A DNA stretch of 64,000 nucleotides from Paenibacillus illinoisensis NBRC 15959 (GCF_004000925.1 NZ_BIME01000002.1:682001-746000); one strand, 5' to 3'. Positions 36,674 through 46,400 are shown, counted from the first letter of the stretch. Notes: generated from the sequence alone by a model not told the origin. A program made the numbers and translations.

Positions 36674-37398
36674 ATTTCTTAGAATGAGTATGGTTACTTG
36701 TTATTCTTGCTGTAGCTTCCAAGTCGATTTGTAACAAATCATTTCTGAGTATTTTACCATGAAACAACAATCATTAAATATACTGCCAATTACTTAATCA
36801 ATGGAAGATGTTCTCGCTTGCTTCACTTTAGAAGATGTGGACGATAAGATAAAAAAGTCACAGTAAATTAATAACATTTTTTCGGGCATAAATGTAACTT
36901 TTGTTGTTACATTTATGCCCGTCTAGCTTTAATGGAGAATAAGATGAGAATGTGAACAAGTATTTTTTAATGAAGGTGCCTAATGTAAAAAGGCTTTCTT
37001 TATAGAGAGAAAAACCTTTGAACTCTTCAATTCCATATTAGAAGCATGCAGGCAAATTCAAGGCATGCCATAACAATAGGGTGAATATGAAAAGCTGTAA
37101 CTTTTGGCATGAAGAACATTTCAACAACTGCAGTTCTCTCCCTCTCGACTGTTTCGATACATGATATGAATCATAGGATTTAGGTATGCATTCGATCCCG
37201 TCATTATTGGGGTTCTTACATCCATGAATGTTGCAGGTGAAATTTCGATTCTTTTGTTGCTCTCGCTGGAATAGGGGAAATAATAGTTTAGAAAATCTAG
37301 GAATTTAGGGGCTGGAGTTTAACGGAACAGGAGATTTCTTCACATAATTGTTTATGATCAAGTGGAGAACACTCTAACAATTGGAGTGAGGTGAAAGA
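36674..37398. other. 725-bp gap with a long hairpin and coding remnants
   Basis: No intact gene. It contains a 16-bp perfect inverted repeat at 36883-36921. A short stop-free stretch near 37189-37272 (FRYAFDPVIIGVLTSMNVAG) looks like a fragment of a membrane protein but I cannot name it. The remainder is AT-rich with many stops in all frames. Confidence 0.5.
36883..36921. repeat. perfect 16-bp inverted repeat hairpin
   Basis: CGGGCATAAATGTAAC (36883-36898) and GTTACATTTATGCCCG (36906-36921) are exact reverse complements with a 7-nt loop TTTTGTT. There is a T tract on the 5' side only, so it is not a canonical + strand terminator. No gene abuts it. Confidence 0.8.
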
Positions 37399-37926
37399 AT
37401 GGTACAAGCATTAGATAATGTACATGTTGTCATTACCGGAGCCTCCGACGGCTTAGGTTATGCCATGGCAGAAGCCCTTCTTAATAAAGGGGCAACTGTA
37501 GCACTAGCATCCCGTCCAGGATCAAAATTAACTGAAGCCATAAAAAAACTTAAAGCCCCACTCATGATTGAACAAGGAAAAGGACGAATCATTAACATCT
37601 CAATGAATCATGAGACCATGAAAAGAAAGGGTTTTGTTCCGTACGGTCCGTCGCGTGCCGCAACAGAATCGCTGTCAGCGATCATGGCAGAGGATCTTAA
37701 GGAATCTGGAATTTCGGTCAACATGTTGCTACCGGGCGGAGCAACGGCGACGGGCATGATTCCGGATGATCTGCGCAGCGAGATCGAGGCGAAATTCCAG
37801 CTGATGCAGCCGGAGGTTATGGCGGAACCTATTATCTTTTTGGCTTCATCGGAAGCGGAGGGTATCTCGGGGGAACGCATTGTGGCCTCCGAATTTGAAA
37901 GTTGGTTAAAGGAAAAAAGTAAATAA
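37399..37926 (+). pseudogene. SDR gene with internal in-frame deletion
   Basis: 175 residues, against the 250-290 usual for the family. The N-terminus is a complete cofactor-binding start (VVITGASDGLGYAMAEALLNKGATVALASR) and the C-terminal half is normal (GKGRIINISMNHETMKRKGFVPYGPSRAATESL, LLPGGATATGMIP). Between TEAIKKLK and APLMIEQGKG about 90-110 residues are missing, including the NNAG motif and helices of the Rossmann sheet. Tyr of the active site (PYGPSRAA) survives, but Lys of YxxxK is replaced by Arg. The frame is kept, so a protein may still be made, but an active fold is unlikely. The start has GGAGTGAGGTG upstream. Confidence 0.7.
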
Positions 37927-37962
37927 TAGGCAATTCGAATGCTTCCACTATAAGTCACATTG

Positions 37963-37988
37963 AAAGTCGCTATTTTAGCGGCTTTTTT
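37963..37988 (+). terminator. terminator of the AGTCGC/GCGGCT type
   Basis: AAGTCGCTA/TAGCGGCTT stem (9 bp with one G-T pair), loop TTT, then TTTTTT. The same hairpin design recurs at 51646 and, more diverged, at 60136. Confidence 0.85.
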
Positions 37989-38168
37989 GTTATATCGGTA
38001 CAAGTTATGTTCCGTTAGGGGAATGATATGGAACATTTGAGAATCGACCACTAAACCATTTCCATTTTAATCCAAGGATAGTAAAATCGTTGTACCACCA
38101 CTAGTAGAAATGATGGGGCAGATGGGGATTGGAGAAGGCAAGAAAAGAAAGGAGGCGCATAGATACTT

Positions 38169-39815
38169 ATGTTTCGGAGTCCATATATTTTAGCCTTGTT
38201 GATGATGTGTCTGATGTCAGGCTTGGCTGCTTGTTCTGAGTCAGAGCAATCGGAAGACAGGGATGCTTCGAAAAAGGCTGACTTCACGGAGCAGATACAG
38301 AGCCTGAATATGGAAGAACCGTCATGGAAGCTGGATACCACCCCAGTAGATCTAACGTGGTTCGTTGGAGCCGAATGGTACGGGCACACTTGGGGTGAGA
38401 GCCTGACTTCCAAATACGTCACCCAAAAAACAGGGGTCAATATCGAATTTGAAGTAGCAACTAGTGAACCAAGCGAGATGTTATCACGGTCGTTGACGAC
38501 AGGTAGTCTGCCAGATTTGATAACCATCGGCTCCTGGGAGAGTGCGGTTAACAAACTTCGGGAGAGTAATCTCATCTATGCCCTGGATGAGTTAGCCAAC
38601 CAGTATGATCCTTACTTTTACAAGGTAGCAGGTGATAGTGCTTTACAATGGTATCGGCAGGAAGACGGCCATACCTATGTTATTCCCAATGATGCGTACA
38701 GTCCCGAACAGATGCGTTCAACCGGCTTGACGGGAGCGAACCAAACCTTTCTCGTACGCAAAGATCTATATGAGTCGATGGGCAAACCAGACCTTAGCAC
38801 GCCGAAAGGGTTTCTAAATGCACTGCAATTGCTGAAGAATCAATATTCGGTTTATAAAGGACAGCTGATCAGTCCATTTTGGGCACAGGGGAATGCATCC
38901 TATGGGATGACTGAATATTTGCAAAATCTGCTTGCGATCCCCCATGAGCAGAACGGTAAAGTATACGACCGAATGACAGATCCCGATTATATCGAGTGGC
39001 TGAAAACATTTCGTACCGCTTACGAGCAGGGCCTGATTAATGTTGATTTTCTGGTCGACTCCAGTGCACAGGTGCAGGAAAAAACCAACCATGCCCAATA
39101 TTTTATGATGATTCGGGAATGGACAGACATATCGGACCTCAATTCGAAATTGGAAGTCCTTACGAATCAAAATTCATACTATATTGCTGTAGATGGACCC
39201 CGGAGCAGCAGGGGAGAATCCGCCAAACTGTTCCCCGGCAGCATGGATGGCTGGATGGTTACGATGATTAGCAGATCCACGAAAAACCCTGAACGAGCCA
39301 TCCGATTTTTGACCTATCTGGCCAGCGAAGAAGGCCAACGGGATTTATTTTTGGGCAAAGAAGGTGAAACCTGGGTGATGGAGAACGGTAAACCACAGTT
39401 AACGGCGGCGATGGTCCAGTTGTATGACACGGATCGGGAGCGGCTGGAAAAGGAATATGGCATAATGGATACCTACTGGATGCTGCGAAACCCTGCTTTC
39501 GTTAACCAGTGGAGACCAGAGCATACCCCATCCATTAAGCAAATGGAGGAGTTCGCCAACCAACAGGCCGATCTGGACAGCGGCATCTATAAGGGACTAG
39601 ATCCTGTAGGGGATTCCGATATAGCGTTAGCCTGGTCACGTATTTCTCAGAATTGGGAAGAAGTGCTGCCAGAACTAATTACAGCGAAGGATGAAGCTGC
39701 CTTTGACAAAATTTTTGAAAATTTTCTGATACGTCGTGTGAACTACGGCTTTAACCAGGTGATGGAATATCGCCAGGCTGAACTGGAACTGCGGAAAGCC
39801 AAGATAGCCAGATAA
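38169..39815 (+). CDS. extracellular solute-binding lipoprotein without permeases
   Basis: 548 residues, lipobox LAAC with Cys22. LplA/YtcQ-like pattern: VDLTWFVGAEWYGHTW, TGSLPDLITIGSW, YVIPNDAYSPEQMRSTG, DGWMVTMISRSTKNPERAIRFLTYLASEEG. AGGAGGCG precedes it. The downstream genes are a histidine kinase and an AraC-type response regulator, and no permease is nearby. It may serve the importer at 28728-30588, or deliver ligand to the kinase as the sensory component of a three-gene system. The second idea is inference from gene order. Confidence 0.88.
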   Translation: MFRSPYILALLMMCLMSGLAACSESEQSEDRDASKKADFTEQIQSLNMEEPSWKLDTTPVDLTWFVGAEWYGHTWGESLTSKYVTQKTGVNIEFEVATSEPSEMLSRSLTTGSLPDLITIGSWESAVNKLRESNLIYALDELANQYDPYFYKVAGDSALQWYRQEDGHTYVIPNDAYSPEQMRSTGLTGANQTFLVRKDLYESMGKPDLSTPKGFLNALQLLKNQYSVYKGQLISPFWAQGNASYGMTEYLQNLLAIPHEQNGKVYDRMTDPDYIEWLKTFRTAYEQGLINVDFLVDSSAQVQEKTNHAQYFMMIREWTDISDLNSKLEVLTNQNSYYIAVDGPRSSRGESAKLFPGSMDGWMVTMISRSTKNPERAIRFLTYLASEEGQRDLFLGKEGETWVMENGKPQLTAAMVQLYDTDRERLEKEYGIMDTYWMLRNPAFVNQWRPEHTPSIKQMEEFANQQADLDSGIYKGLDPVGDSDIALAWSRISQNWEEVLPELITAKDEAAFDKIFENFLIRRVNYGFNQVMEYRQAELELRKAKIAR

Positions 39816-39879
39816 CCTTTCCCTAACACATTCTTACACTAGATATTTTTGGTATAACAAAGGTGGTGAATACATCAGA

Positions 39880-41718
39880 ATGAAATACCTACTGACGAGA
39901 TTGAGGAAGCTTTATCGGAATGCCCGTATATCCCAGAAGCTGTTTCTGGCATTTAGCCTGATGATTGCCATACCTGTTATTTTGATATCCTTTGTGTATA
40001 TCCGCATGCAAGAAACGCAGCTATATAAGGACGCTATGGCAACGGGCAAAAGCCACGTTTCATGGCTGTATGAACAATTGAGCAGAAGAATGGACATGAT
40101 TGAGAACGCTTCCAATACGGCCCTCACTCAAAAGTCATTTATGGATTTTATTCATTCCAATATGCTTGTGGATGGACTGCGCCTCGTAAAGTTTAAGCAG
40201 AACCAGTTTGAGCAAATGCTCAATATTATTCAAAGCAATGCGATGATCAGTGAGCTTAGCTTTTACGTCGATAACCCAAACTTGTATGAAATCTGGCCTG
40301 AAATCTACCATTATAAGAAATTTTACCCGCAGGATTATTGGGTAAAGCTTCGGGATGAAGGTGGTTCGGCTTACCGTTTATTTTCATTTAGGGATGGTGA
40401 ACACACCTTATCCTACTATCGTCTGGTTCGACTTCAAGGACAGGAACAAAAACGCCCTAGTATTATGGAAGTGCGAGTCCCGCACAGCATGTTTTTCAGC
40501 GACCTGCTCCAGGAGAGCAAGGGGGACTTCTTTTCGGTGTTGATGAACGCAAGTGATCCTCCCCAGTATGTTTACAATCCGCAGCATGAGTTTTCTGAGA
40601 AGTACGGGCAGGGGCTGGAGGAGATCCTTGACAGTATTCATCGCCAGCTGGATGCATCGTCGCAGGAAAGCCCACTTCAGGTTAAGGTAGGAGATCAGAG
40701 CTACTATGCATTATATCGATACATCGCTCCGTTGAACACTTATGTGGTCGATATTGCTTCTCATCAGACATTGATGAAGGGTCCGCGCAGTTGGTATGCA
40801 TTTGTGGTAACGATTACTTTATGTGTATTGCTGCTGATTATGTTACTCGTATCCCAAACGACGCGGCGTATTTTCCGGCGGTTGGACAACGTACTGGGTT
40901 CCATGCGTCAGGTACGGAAAGGCGAGCTGGATGCAATGATTGATACTGGCCTTGATGAGAATGAAAGAGGAGATGAAATCGATGAGGTGGCCGTGAATTA
41001 CAATAAAATGTTACATGAGGTCAAACGTCTAATGACACAGGTCGTGGATAAGCAATTAATTGCGAAAAACGCACAGCTGCACTCCCTGCATTCGCAGATT
41101 AACTCCCATTTTTTATATAACGCTCTGGAATCGATCCGCATGGTAGCAGAGGTACAGAGGCAGCCTGCTATAGCCAATTCATTGGTGTCGCTCGGCTCCC
41201 AGCTGCGCTATAGCATGCAGTGGCGCAGTGATACCGTTGCTTTTCGTGAGGAGCTTGCCAATATCCAGAGTTATATTGAATTTATGAACTTTATGGAAGG
41301 TGGCAGTATCGTTATGACGGCAGATCTTCCTCAGGAGATCCTTCGCTACGCCATTCCCAAGATGTGTATGCAGCCCATCGTTGAAAATGCAATTCATCAC
41401 GGGGCACCTTCAGGCGGCAGGGTATCTATAGAGATTACCTTTTCTGTAGAGGATGACAATCTGCTTTTCATTAACATGAGAGATGACGGAGAGGGGTTAG
41501 AGCCTGAGATGTTACACTGTCTTCAGGCGGTACTGCGGAGCGAATCGGATACGCCGATGGTGACTAGCAGGAGCGGACTTGGTTTGGAAAACGTAAATAA
41601 GCGGTTGCAGCTTCATTATGGCAAGAATTGCGGTCTTTGGATTGATAGTGTGCAAGGTGCATATACCTGTGTAACGATACGCTTGCCTTGGAAAAATGGT
41701 AATCTTGGAGGGTGGTAG
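39880..41718 (+). CDS. YesM-type sensor histidine kinase
   Basis: 612 residues. First transmembrane helix about 20-43 (KLFLAFSLMIAIPVILISFVYI), an extracytoplasmic sensor of roughly 250 residues, second helix about 300-328, HAMP (RRLDNVLGSMRQVRKGELD), then HSQINSHFLYNALESIRMVAE with phosphorylatable His410, and ATPase motifs PIVENAIHHG and MRDDGEGL. 64 nt after the binding-protein gene and 3 nt before the response regulator, so one operon. Confidence 0.92.
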   Translation: MKYLLTRLRKLYRNARISQKLFLAFSLMIAIPVILISFVYIRMQETQLYKDAMATGKSHVSWLYEQLSRRMDMIENASNTALTQKSFMDFIHSNMLVDGLRLVKFKQNQFEQMLNIIQSNAMISELSFYVDNPNLYEIWPEIYHYKKFYPQDYWVKLRDEGGSAYRLFSFRDGEHTLSYYRLVRLQGQEQKRPSIMEVRVPHSMFFSDLLQESKGDFFSVLMNASDPPQYVYNPQHEFSEKYGQGLEEILDSIHRQLDASSQESPLQVKVGDQSYYALYRYIAPLNTYVVDIASHQTLMKGPRSWYAFVVTITLCVLLLIMLLVSQTTRRIFRRLDNVLGSMRQVRKGELDAMIDTGLDENERGDEIDEVAVNYNKMLHEVKRLMTQVVDKQLIAKNAQLHSLHSQINSHFLYNALESIRMVAEVQRQPAIANSLVSLGSQLRYSMQWRSDTVAFREELANIQSYIEFMNFMEGGSIVMTADLPQEILRYAIPKMCMQPIVENAIHHGAPSGGRVSIEITFSVEDDNLLFINMRDDGEGLEPEMLHCLQAVLRSESDTPMVTSRSGLGLENVNKRLQLHYGKNCGLWIDSVQGAYTCVTIRLPWKNGNLGGW

Positions 41719-41721
41719 AGC

Positions 41722-43263
41722 ATGATGAATATCCTGATTGTGGACGATCAAAAACACATTCGTGACGGCCTGCAGGCCATGCTGCATCAATTTCCTCTGG
41801 AGCTGAACAACATATACTGTGCCGCGAGCGGTATGGAAGCGCTGACCCTATTGCGGCAGCACTGCTTTCACATCGTTATTACTGATATTAGAATGCCGGA
41901 TATGGATGGGTTGGCACTCATGGCTCAAACCAAAGAGGAATACATGGATGTGGAATTCCTCATTATCAGCGGTTACAGTGATTTTACATATGCCCAGAAA
42001 GCGATCGGGCTTGGGGCAAAGGGCTATTTGCTTAAACCTTTGAAGCGAGAGGATCTGCAAAATTCCCTGGAGCAGGTATGGAAAGAGATCCAGACACGGC
42101 AGGCACTTACGCACAATATGCAGCATGTATCCCGTCTAGCCCAAGAGACAGATCGTAAAGAATTAAGAATGTTTATGCAAGGTGCGTTAAGTGATGATGC
42201 ATGGATTCTTCAGATTGAGGAACAAAATGATGCGTTATGGCGTTATTATCGCCTAGCGCTGCTGCGGGAGGAAGCTTGCATAAACCAGCCCGGAGCCAGC
42301 AGCTCCCATAGCATGGAAGCCATTGCTTATCGTGTGTTTGGCAGAGAAGGTTGTATATGCCTGCAGCATCGCCCATACCTGATCCTTGCGGTGGATGCGT
42401 CCATCGATCCAAGTGTTTTGCCTGAAGCGCTCAAGGAAGCAAAGATCACTGCCATAACGGCCATGACTAACCCGATTCAGGGGTTAAAAGAACTACCAGG
42501 CAGTTATACCCAAGTGCTTGACCTTTATCGCCACAGTTACCTGTTTCCTGATCAGTACAGTATCTTCCCATCACATATTGAGCATATGGAGCTTCAATGG
42601 CAGCTTCCTTATGAAGACTTATATGAACTTTTCCAGTCGGTTGGAACAGAGAACAGTGGAACCATTACACAGGGTATTTCTACAATATTTCATAAAAAGG
42701 TGCTGCAACGCTATCCTATTCGCTATACCCAACAGCTCTGCACCGCCACCGTTCAAATGATGGAGGAATATGAACGAGTTATCCGCCCTTATATGGGGGA
42801 AGAAAAGCTGGACCTTGAATCATTGCGCAATCTCTTTGATTATCAAGGGATGCGTGATTATATACAAGCACTGCAGCAGCAGCTGCTTCGGCTGAATCAG
42901 TTCTATTATGACTATAAGTGCAGCTATCGCCATTCGCAGGATCTGAATGAAGCCATTCGTTTTATCCACGAGAGTTACCACAAACCGCTGGACCTTGCGA
43001 TGGTATCCAATCATGTATCGCTTAATTATGCTTATTTTTCAAATCTGTTTAAGAAGAATATGGGTAAAGGTTTTGCTGAATACCTACGAGATGTTCGTCT
43101 GGATAAAGCGCGGCGGCTTCTCGCTGAAACCGATCATAAAATTGTTGAGGTGGCCGCTATGGTTGGATATGAAAGCTACAAAAGCTTTACACGGGCGTTC
43201 CGACATGTGATGCAGATCCAACCCACAGAGTACCGACAGATGATGCGGCAGAAGGCAGATTGA
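41722..43263 (+). CDS. YesN-type response regulator, AraC output
   Basis: 513 residues. Receiver domain (NILIVDDQKHIRDGLQAML, Asp in IVITDIRMPDMDG, Lys in AKGYLLKPLK) and C-terminal AraC double helix-turn-helix (VSNHVSLNYAYFSNLFKKNMGKGF, VAAMVGYESYKSFTRAFRHV, QPTEYRQMM). GGAGGGTGG precedes the start. The next gene on the strand is the secreted GH16 beta-glucanase, 153 nt downstream, the probable target. Confidence 0.92.
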   Translation: MMNILIVDDQKHIRDGLQAMLHQFPLELNNIYCAASGMEALTLLRQHCFHIVITDIRMPDMDGLALMAQTKEEYMDVEFLIISGYSDFTYAQKAIGLGAKGYLLKPLKREDLQNSLEQVWKEIQTRQALTHNMQHVSRLAQETDRKELRMFMQGALSDDAWILQIEEQNDALWRYYRLALLREEACINQPGASSSHSMEAIAYRVFGREGCICLQHRPYLILAVDASIDPSVLPEALKEAKITAITAMTNPIQGLKELPGSYTQVLDLYRHSYLFPDQYSIFPSHIEHMELQWQLPYEDLYELFQSVGTENSGTITQGISTIFHKKVLQRYPIRYTQQLCTATVQMMEEYERVIRPYMGEEKLDLESLRNLFDYQGMRDYIQALQQQLLRLNQFYYDYKCSYRHSQDLNEAIRFIHESYHKPLDLAMVSNHVSLNYAYFSNLFKKNMGKGFAEYLRDVRLDKARRLLAETDHKIVEVAAMVGYESYKSFTRAFRHVMQIQPTEYRQMMRQKAD

Positions 43264-43349
43264 ATCAAAAGCCAAAAAAATGGGATACCACAAAAACAAT
43301 TGTACCTTTTCAGCAAAATAACCTATTCGATAGAATAAGGATATCCCCC

Positions 43350-43364
43350 ATGTAAGCGATTACT
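43350..43364 (+). promoter_or_regulatory. cre-like site upstream of GH16 gene
   Basis: ATGTAAGCGATTACT agrees with the CcpA consensus at all but two positions. It lies about 55 bp before the GH16 start in the gap after the response-regulator gene, so glucose repression of the glucanase is plausible. Confidence 0.45.
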
Positions 43365-43416
43365 TAAGTGCGCATGAATTGGGAGAAGCTATTATTTCAT
43401 TAAAAGGAGGGCAATG

Positions 43417-45465
43417 ATGAAACCATCTTACTTTACGGAGAAACGGTTTATGAAAAAGCTACTTGGTATGTTCCTTGTAGTTGTAATGCTGGCTAGTGTT
43501 GGCATACTCCCAGCTTCAAAGGTTCAGGCAGCGGGAACTACCGTAACCTCAATGGAGTACTTCTCACCAGCAGACGGGCCTGTTATTTCAAAATCAGGGG
43601 TTGGCAAAGCCAGCTATGGATTTGTTATGCCTAAGTTCAATGGAGGCTCCGCGACATGGAATGATGTTTACAATGATGTAGGCGTTAATGTAAAAGTGGG
43701 CAGCAACTGGGTTGATATCGACCAGGCAGGCGGTTATATCTATAACCAAAACTGGGGGCACTGGAGCGATGGCGGCTTCAATGGCTATTGGTTCACCCTC
43801 TCCGCAACAACCGAGATTCAACTGTACTCCAAAGCGAATGGTGTTAAGCTGGAGTATCAACTTGTATTCCAAAACATCAACAAAACAACCATCACAGCGA
43901 TGAGTCCGACACAAGGTCCACAAATCACAGCAAGTTTCACAGGCGGTGCAGGCTTTACATATCCAACGTTCAACAATAATCCTGCGGTCACTTATGAAGC
44001 TGTTGCGGATGATTTGAAGGTGTATGTCAAACCTGTTAACAGCAGCACCTGGATTGATATTGATAATAACGCAGCCAGCGGCTGGATCTACGATCACAAT
44101 TTTGGCCAATTCACTGATGGCGGCGGTGGGTACTGGTTTAACGTAACGGAGTCGATCAATGTCAAATTGGAATCAAAGACTTCCTCGGCTAATCTTGTTT
44201 ATACCATTACGTTTAATGAACCTACACGAAATTCATATGTGATTACGCCATATGAAGGAACAACCTTCACCGCAGATGCAAATGGTTCCATTGGGGTTCC
44301 GCTTCCGAAAATTGATGGGGGGGCGCCAATCGCCAAGGAACTGGGCAATTTTGTATACCAAATTAACATCAATGGGCAATGGGTTGATTTGAGTAACTCC
44401 AGCCAGAGCAAATTTGCATACTCCAGTAATGGGTACAACAATATGTCCGATGCCAACCAGTGGGGATACTGGGCCGATTACGTCTATGGCCTTTGGTTCC
44501 AGCCGATCCAAGAGAATATGCAGATTCGTATCGGCTATCCACTGAACGGACAGGCGGGCGGAAATATAGGCAACAACTTCGTCAACTATACCTTTATCGG
44601 CAATCCCAATGCTCCGCGTCCGGATGTATCTGATCAAGAGGATATCTCCATTGGAACGCCAACCGACCCGGCAATCGCAGGCATGAACCTCATCTGGCAG
44701 GATGAGTTTAACGGAACTACGCTGGATACAAGCAAATGGAACTATGAAACAGGCTATTATCTCAATAACGATCCCGCTACATGGGGATGGGGTAACGCAG
44801 AGCTGCAGCACTACACGAACAGCACCCAAAATGTCTATGTACAGGACGGAAAGCTGAATATCAAAGCCATGAACGATAGCAAATCTTTCCCGCAGGATCC
44901 GAATCGGTTTGCACAGTATTCTTCTGGCAAGATTAACACCAAGGATAAATTGTCCTTGAAGTACGGCAGAGTCGATTTTCGTGCCAAGCTTCCTACAGGT
45001 GACGGTGTATGGCCAGCACTGTGGATGCTTCCACAAGACTCGGTATACGGCACTTGGGCTGCATCAGGTGAAATTGATGTTATGGAAGCGAGAGGCCGTC
45101 TGCCTGGATCAGTAAGCGGTACCATACACTTTGGGGGACAATGGCCCGGCAACCAATATTCGGGCGGCGATTATCACTTCCCGGAAGGGCAAACTTTTGC
45201 CAATGATTATCATGTATACTCGGTAGTCTGGGAAGAGGACAATATCAAATGGTATGTAGACGGCAAGTTTTACTATAAAGTCACTAACGAGCAGTGGTAT
45301 TCTGCAGCTGCACCGAATAATCCGAATGCACCTTTCGATGAGCCGTTTTACCTCATTATGAACTTGGCAATCGGCGGAAACTTTGACGGCGGCCGTACTC
45401 CGAACGCCTCCGATATCCCGGCGACGATGCAAGTGGATTATGTACGCGTGTATAAGGAACAGTAA
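43417..45465 (+). CDS. secreted GH16 endo-beta-1,3-glucanase (laminarinase type)
   Basis: 682 residues from ATG 43417, which is well spaced from AGGAGG (43405-43410); ATG 43450 is an alternative. Signal peptide about 1-37 (ending VQA-AG), then three related beta-rich modules of about 110-120 residues, each with W-IDIDN and GGYWFN-type motifs; they look like glucan-binding modules. The GH16 domain starts near 427 (LIWQDEFNGTTLDTSKWNYETG). Catalytic motif GEIDVMEARG supplies Glu552, Asp554 and Glu557 in the ExDxxE spacing of laminarinases, with WPALWMLP upstream. It should cut beta-1,3-glucan such as callose, laminarin or fungal wall glucan. A terminator follows. Confidence 0.9.
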   Translation: MKPSYFTEKRFMKKLLGMFLVVVMLASVGILPASKVQAAGTTVTSMEYFSPADGPVISKSGVGKASYGFVMPKFNGGSATWNDVYNDVGVNVKVGSNWVDIDQAGGYIYNQNWGHWSDGGFNGYWFTLSATTEIQLYSKANGVKLEYQLVFQNINKTTITAMSPTQGPQITASFTGGAGFTYPTFNNNPAVTYEAVADDLKVYVKPVNSSTWIDIDNNAASGWIYDHNFGQFTDGGGGYWFNVTESINVKLESKTSSANLVYTITFNEPTRNSYVITPYEGTTFTADANGSIGVPLPKIDGGAPIAKELGNFVYQININGQWVDLSNSSQSKFAYSSNGYNNMSDANQWGYWADYVYGLWFQPIQENMQIRIGYPLNGQAGGNIGNNFVNYTFIGNPNAPRPDVSDQEDISIGTPTDPAIAGMNLIWQDEFNGTTLDTSKWNYETGYYLNNDPATWGWGNAELQHYTNSTQNVYVQDGKLNIKAMNDSKSFPQDPNRFAQYSSGKINTKDKLSLKYGRVDFRAKLPTGDGVWPALWMLPQDSVYGTWAASGEIDVMEARGRLPGSVSGTIHFGGQWPGNQYSGGDYHFPEGQTFANDYHVYSVVWEEDNIKWYVDGKFYYKVTNEQWYSAAAPNNPNAPFDEPFYLIMNLAIGGNFDGGRTPNASDIPATMQVDYVRVYKEQ

Positions 45466-45492
45466 TAAAACAGCTGTTTGCACAATGAACAA

Positions 45493-45531
45493 GCCGTTGA
45501 TCTGAATAATGAGGATCAACGGTTTTTTTTG
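45493..45531 (+). terminator. terminator after GH16 gene
   Basis: CCGTTGATC/GATCAACGG stem with an 11-nt loop, followed by nine T residues. Confidence 0.9.
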
Positions 45532-45667
45532 TTGTTCATTTGAATTGATGTTATTTAAGCAGGTAGGATCTCTGTTTATATCTAGAGTCGCATCATGCGG
45601 GTATGGAAAGTCTCGAGGATGTTTGGGGAATAGTAATTCATTATGAACAGGAATGGAGCGTAGAGGA

Positions 45668-46111
45668 ATGAAAGTATTATCTATGATTCAACCATGGGCG
45701 ACCCTGCTTGTCCGAGGCGAAACTCTCTATGAAACAAGATCCTGGAAGACCCGGTATCGCGGTCCGTTGGCCATTCATGCAAGCCGGAAAGTCGATAAGC
45801 AGGCCTGCAAATATGAACCCGTACGTTCTTTACTCGCCAAGAATGGCTATACGGAACAAAACCTCCCTACGGGGGTTATCCTTGCAACTTGCGAGCTTTC
45901 AAATTGTTATCAAGTCATCGACACTAATCCTTCGTCAGCCATTCTGGATTGCGGAAAGGTTGTGACGGGTGAGGACTTACTGTTAGGCGATTACAGTCCA
46001 GGTTATTTTGCCTGGGAAATAGCGGGTTTCCGTCTGCTCAAGCCCTATATTCCTGCGAAGGGAAAACTGGGACTATGGGAATATCCGATAGACGAAGAGT
46101 TGATGATATGA
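45668..46111 (+). CDS. ASCH domain protein
   Basis: 147 residues with a PUA-like ASCH fold: MIQPWATLLVRGETLYETRSWKTRYRGPLAIHASRK at the start, VILATCELSNCYQV in the middle, GDYSPGYFAWEI near the end. ASCH proteins are thought to bind RNA or modified nucleosides; some are N4-acetylcytidine amidohydrolases. The start at 45668 has GGAG at the right distance; the longer frame from 45653 would use a start without one. Stands alone between unrelated genes. Confidence 0.8.
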   Translation: MKVLSMIQPWATLLVRGETLYETRSWKTRYRGPLAIHASRKVDKQACKYEPVRSLLAKNGYTEQNLPTGVILATCELSNCYQVIDTNPSSAILDCGKVVTGEDLLLGDYSPGYFAWEIAGFRLLKPYIPAKGKLGLWEYPIDEELMI

Positions 46112-46360
46112 CCTATGTAATCCAACATGAATTTCCGATCTGGACAATTATAAGTAAGGAAAGTTTTGAATCAGGGAGGATTTTTTGGGGCTATGTTGCG
46201 AACAATCTAAAAGAGCCTGTTCCATTCTTAGAAGTTTCATACAGATTAAGGGCTTGAGAGTGGGGGGGGGACGCCTACACGATGGATTTATCAACTATTT
46301 CTCTGAACAAAATCCCGATACATATGTCATTCGCATTTGGGTTGAAGTTATGATTCCCTA
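46108..46360 (+). pseudogene. possible broken small protein gene
   Basis: A 49-codon frame starts at 46108 (MTYVIQHEFPIWTIISKE...), overlapping the ASCH stop by 4 nt, and ends at 46257. In another frame at about 46283-46362 there is DGFINYFSEQNPDTYVIRIWVEVMIP followed by a stop, which looks like the C-terminus of a GyrI-like effector-binding protein. A run of nine G (46262-46270) lies between. The two pieces may be one gene split by a frameshift; family assignment is weak. Confidence 0.3.
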
Positions 46361-46400
46361 GGTGGGAGCTTCTTACATGTCTGAAACACAGTTCTACAAA

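Noticed and set aside
44233-45036. 267-residue minus-strand frame in the GH16 gene
   Set aside because: Antisense of a clearly recognisable GH16 domain with intact catalytic residues.
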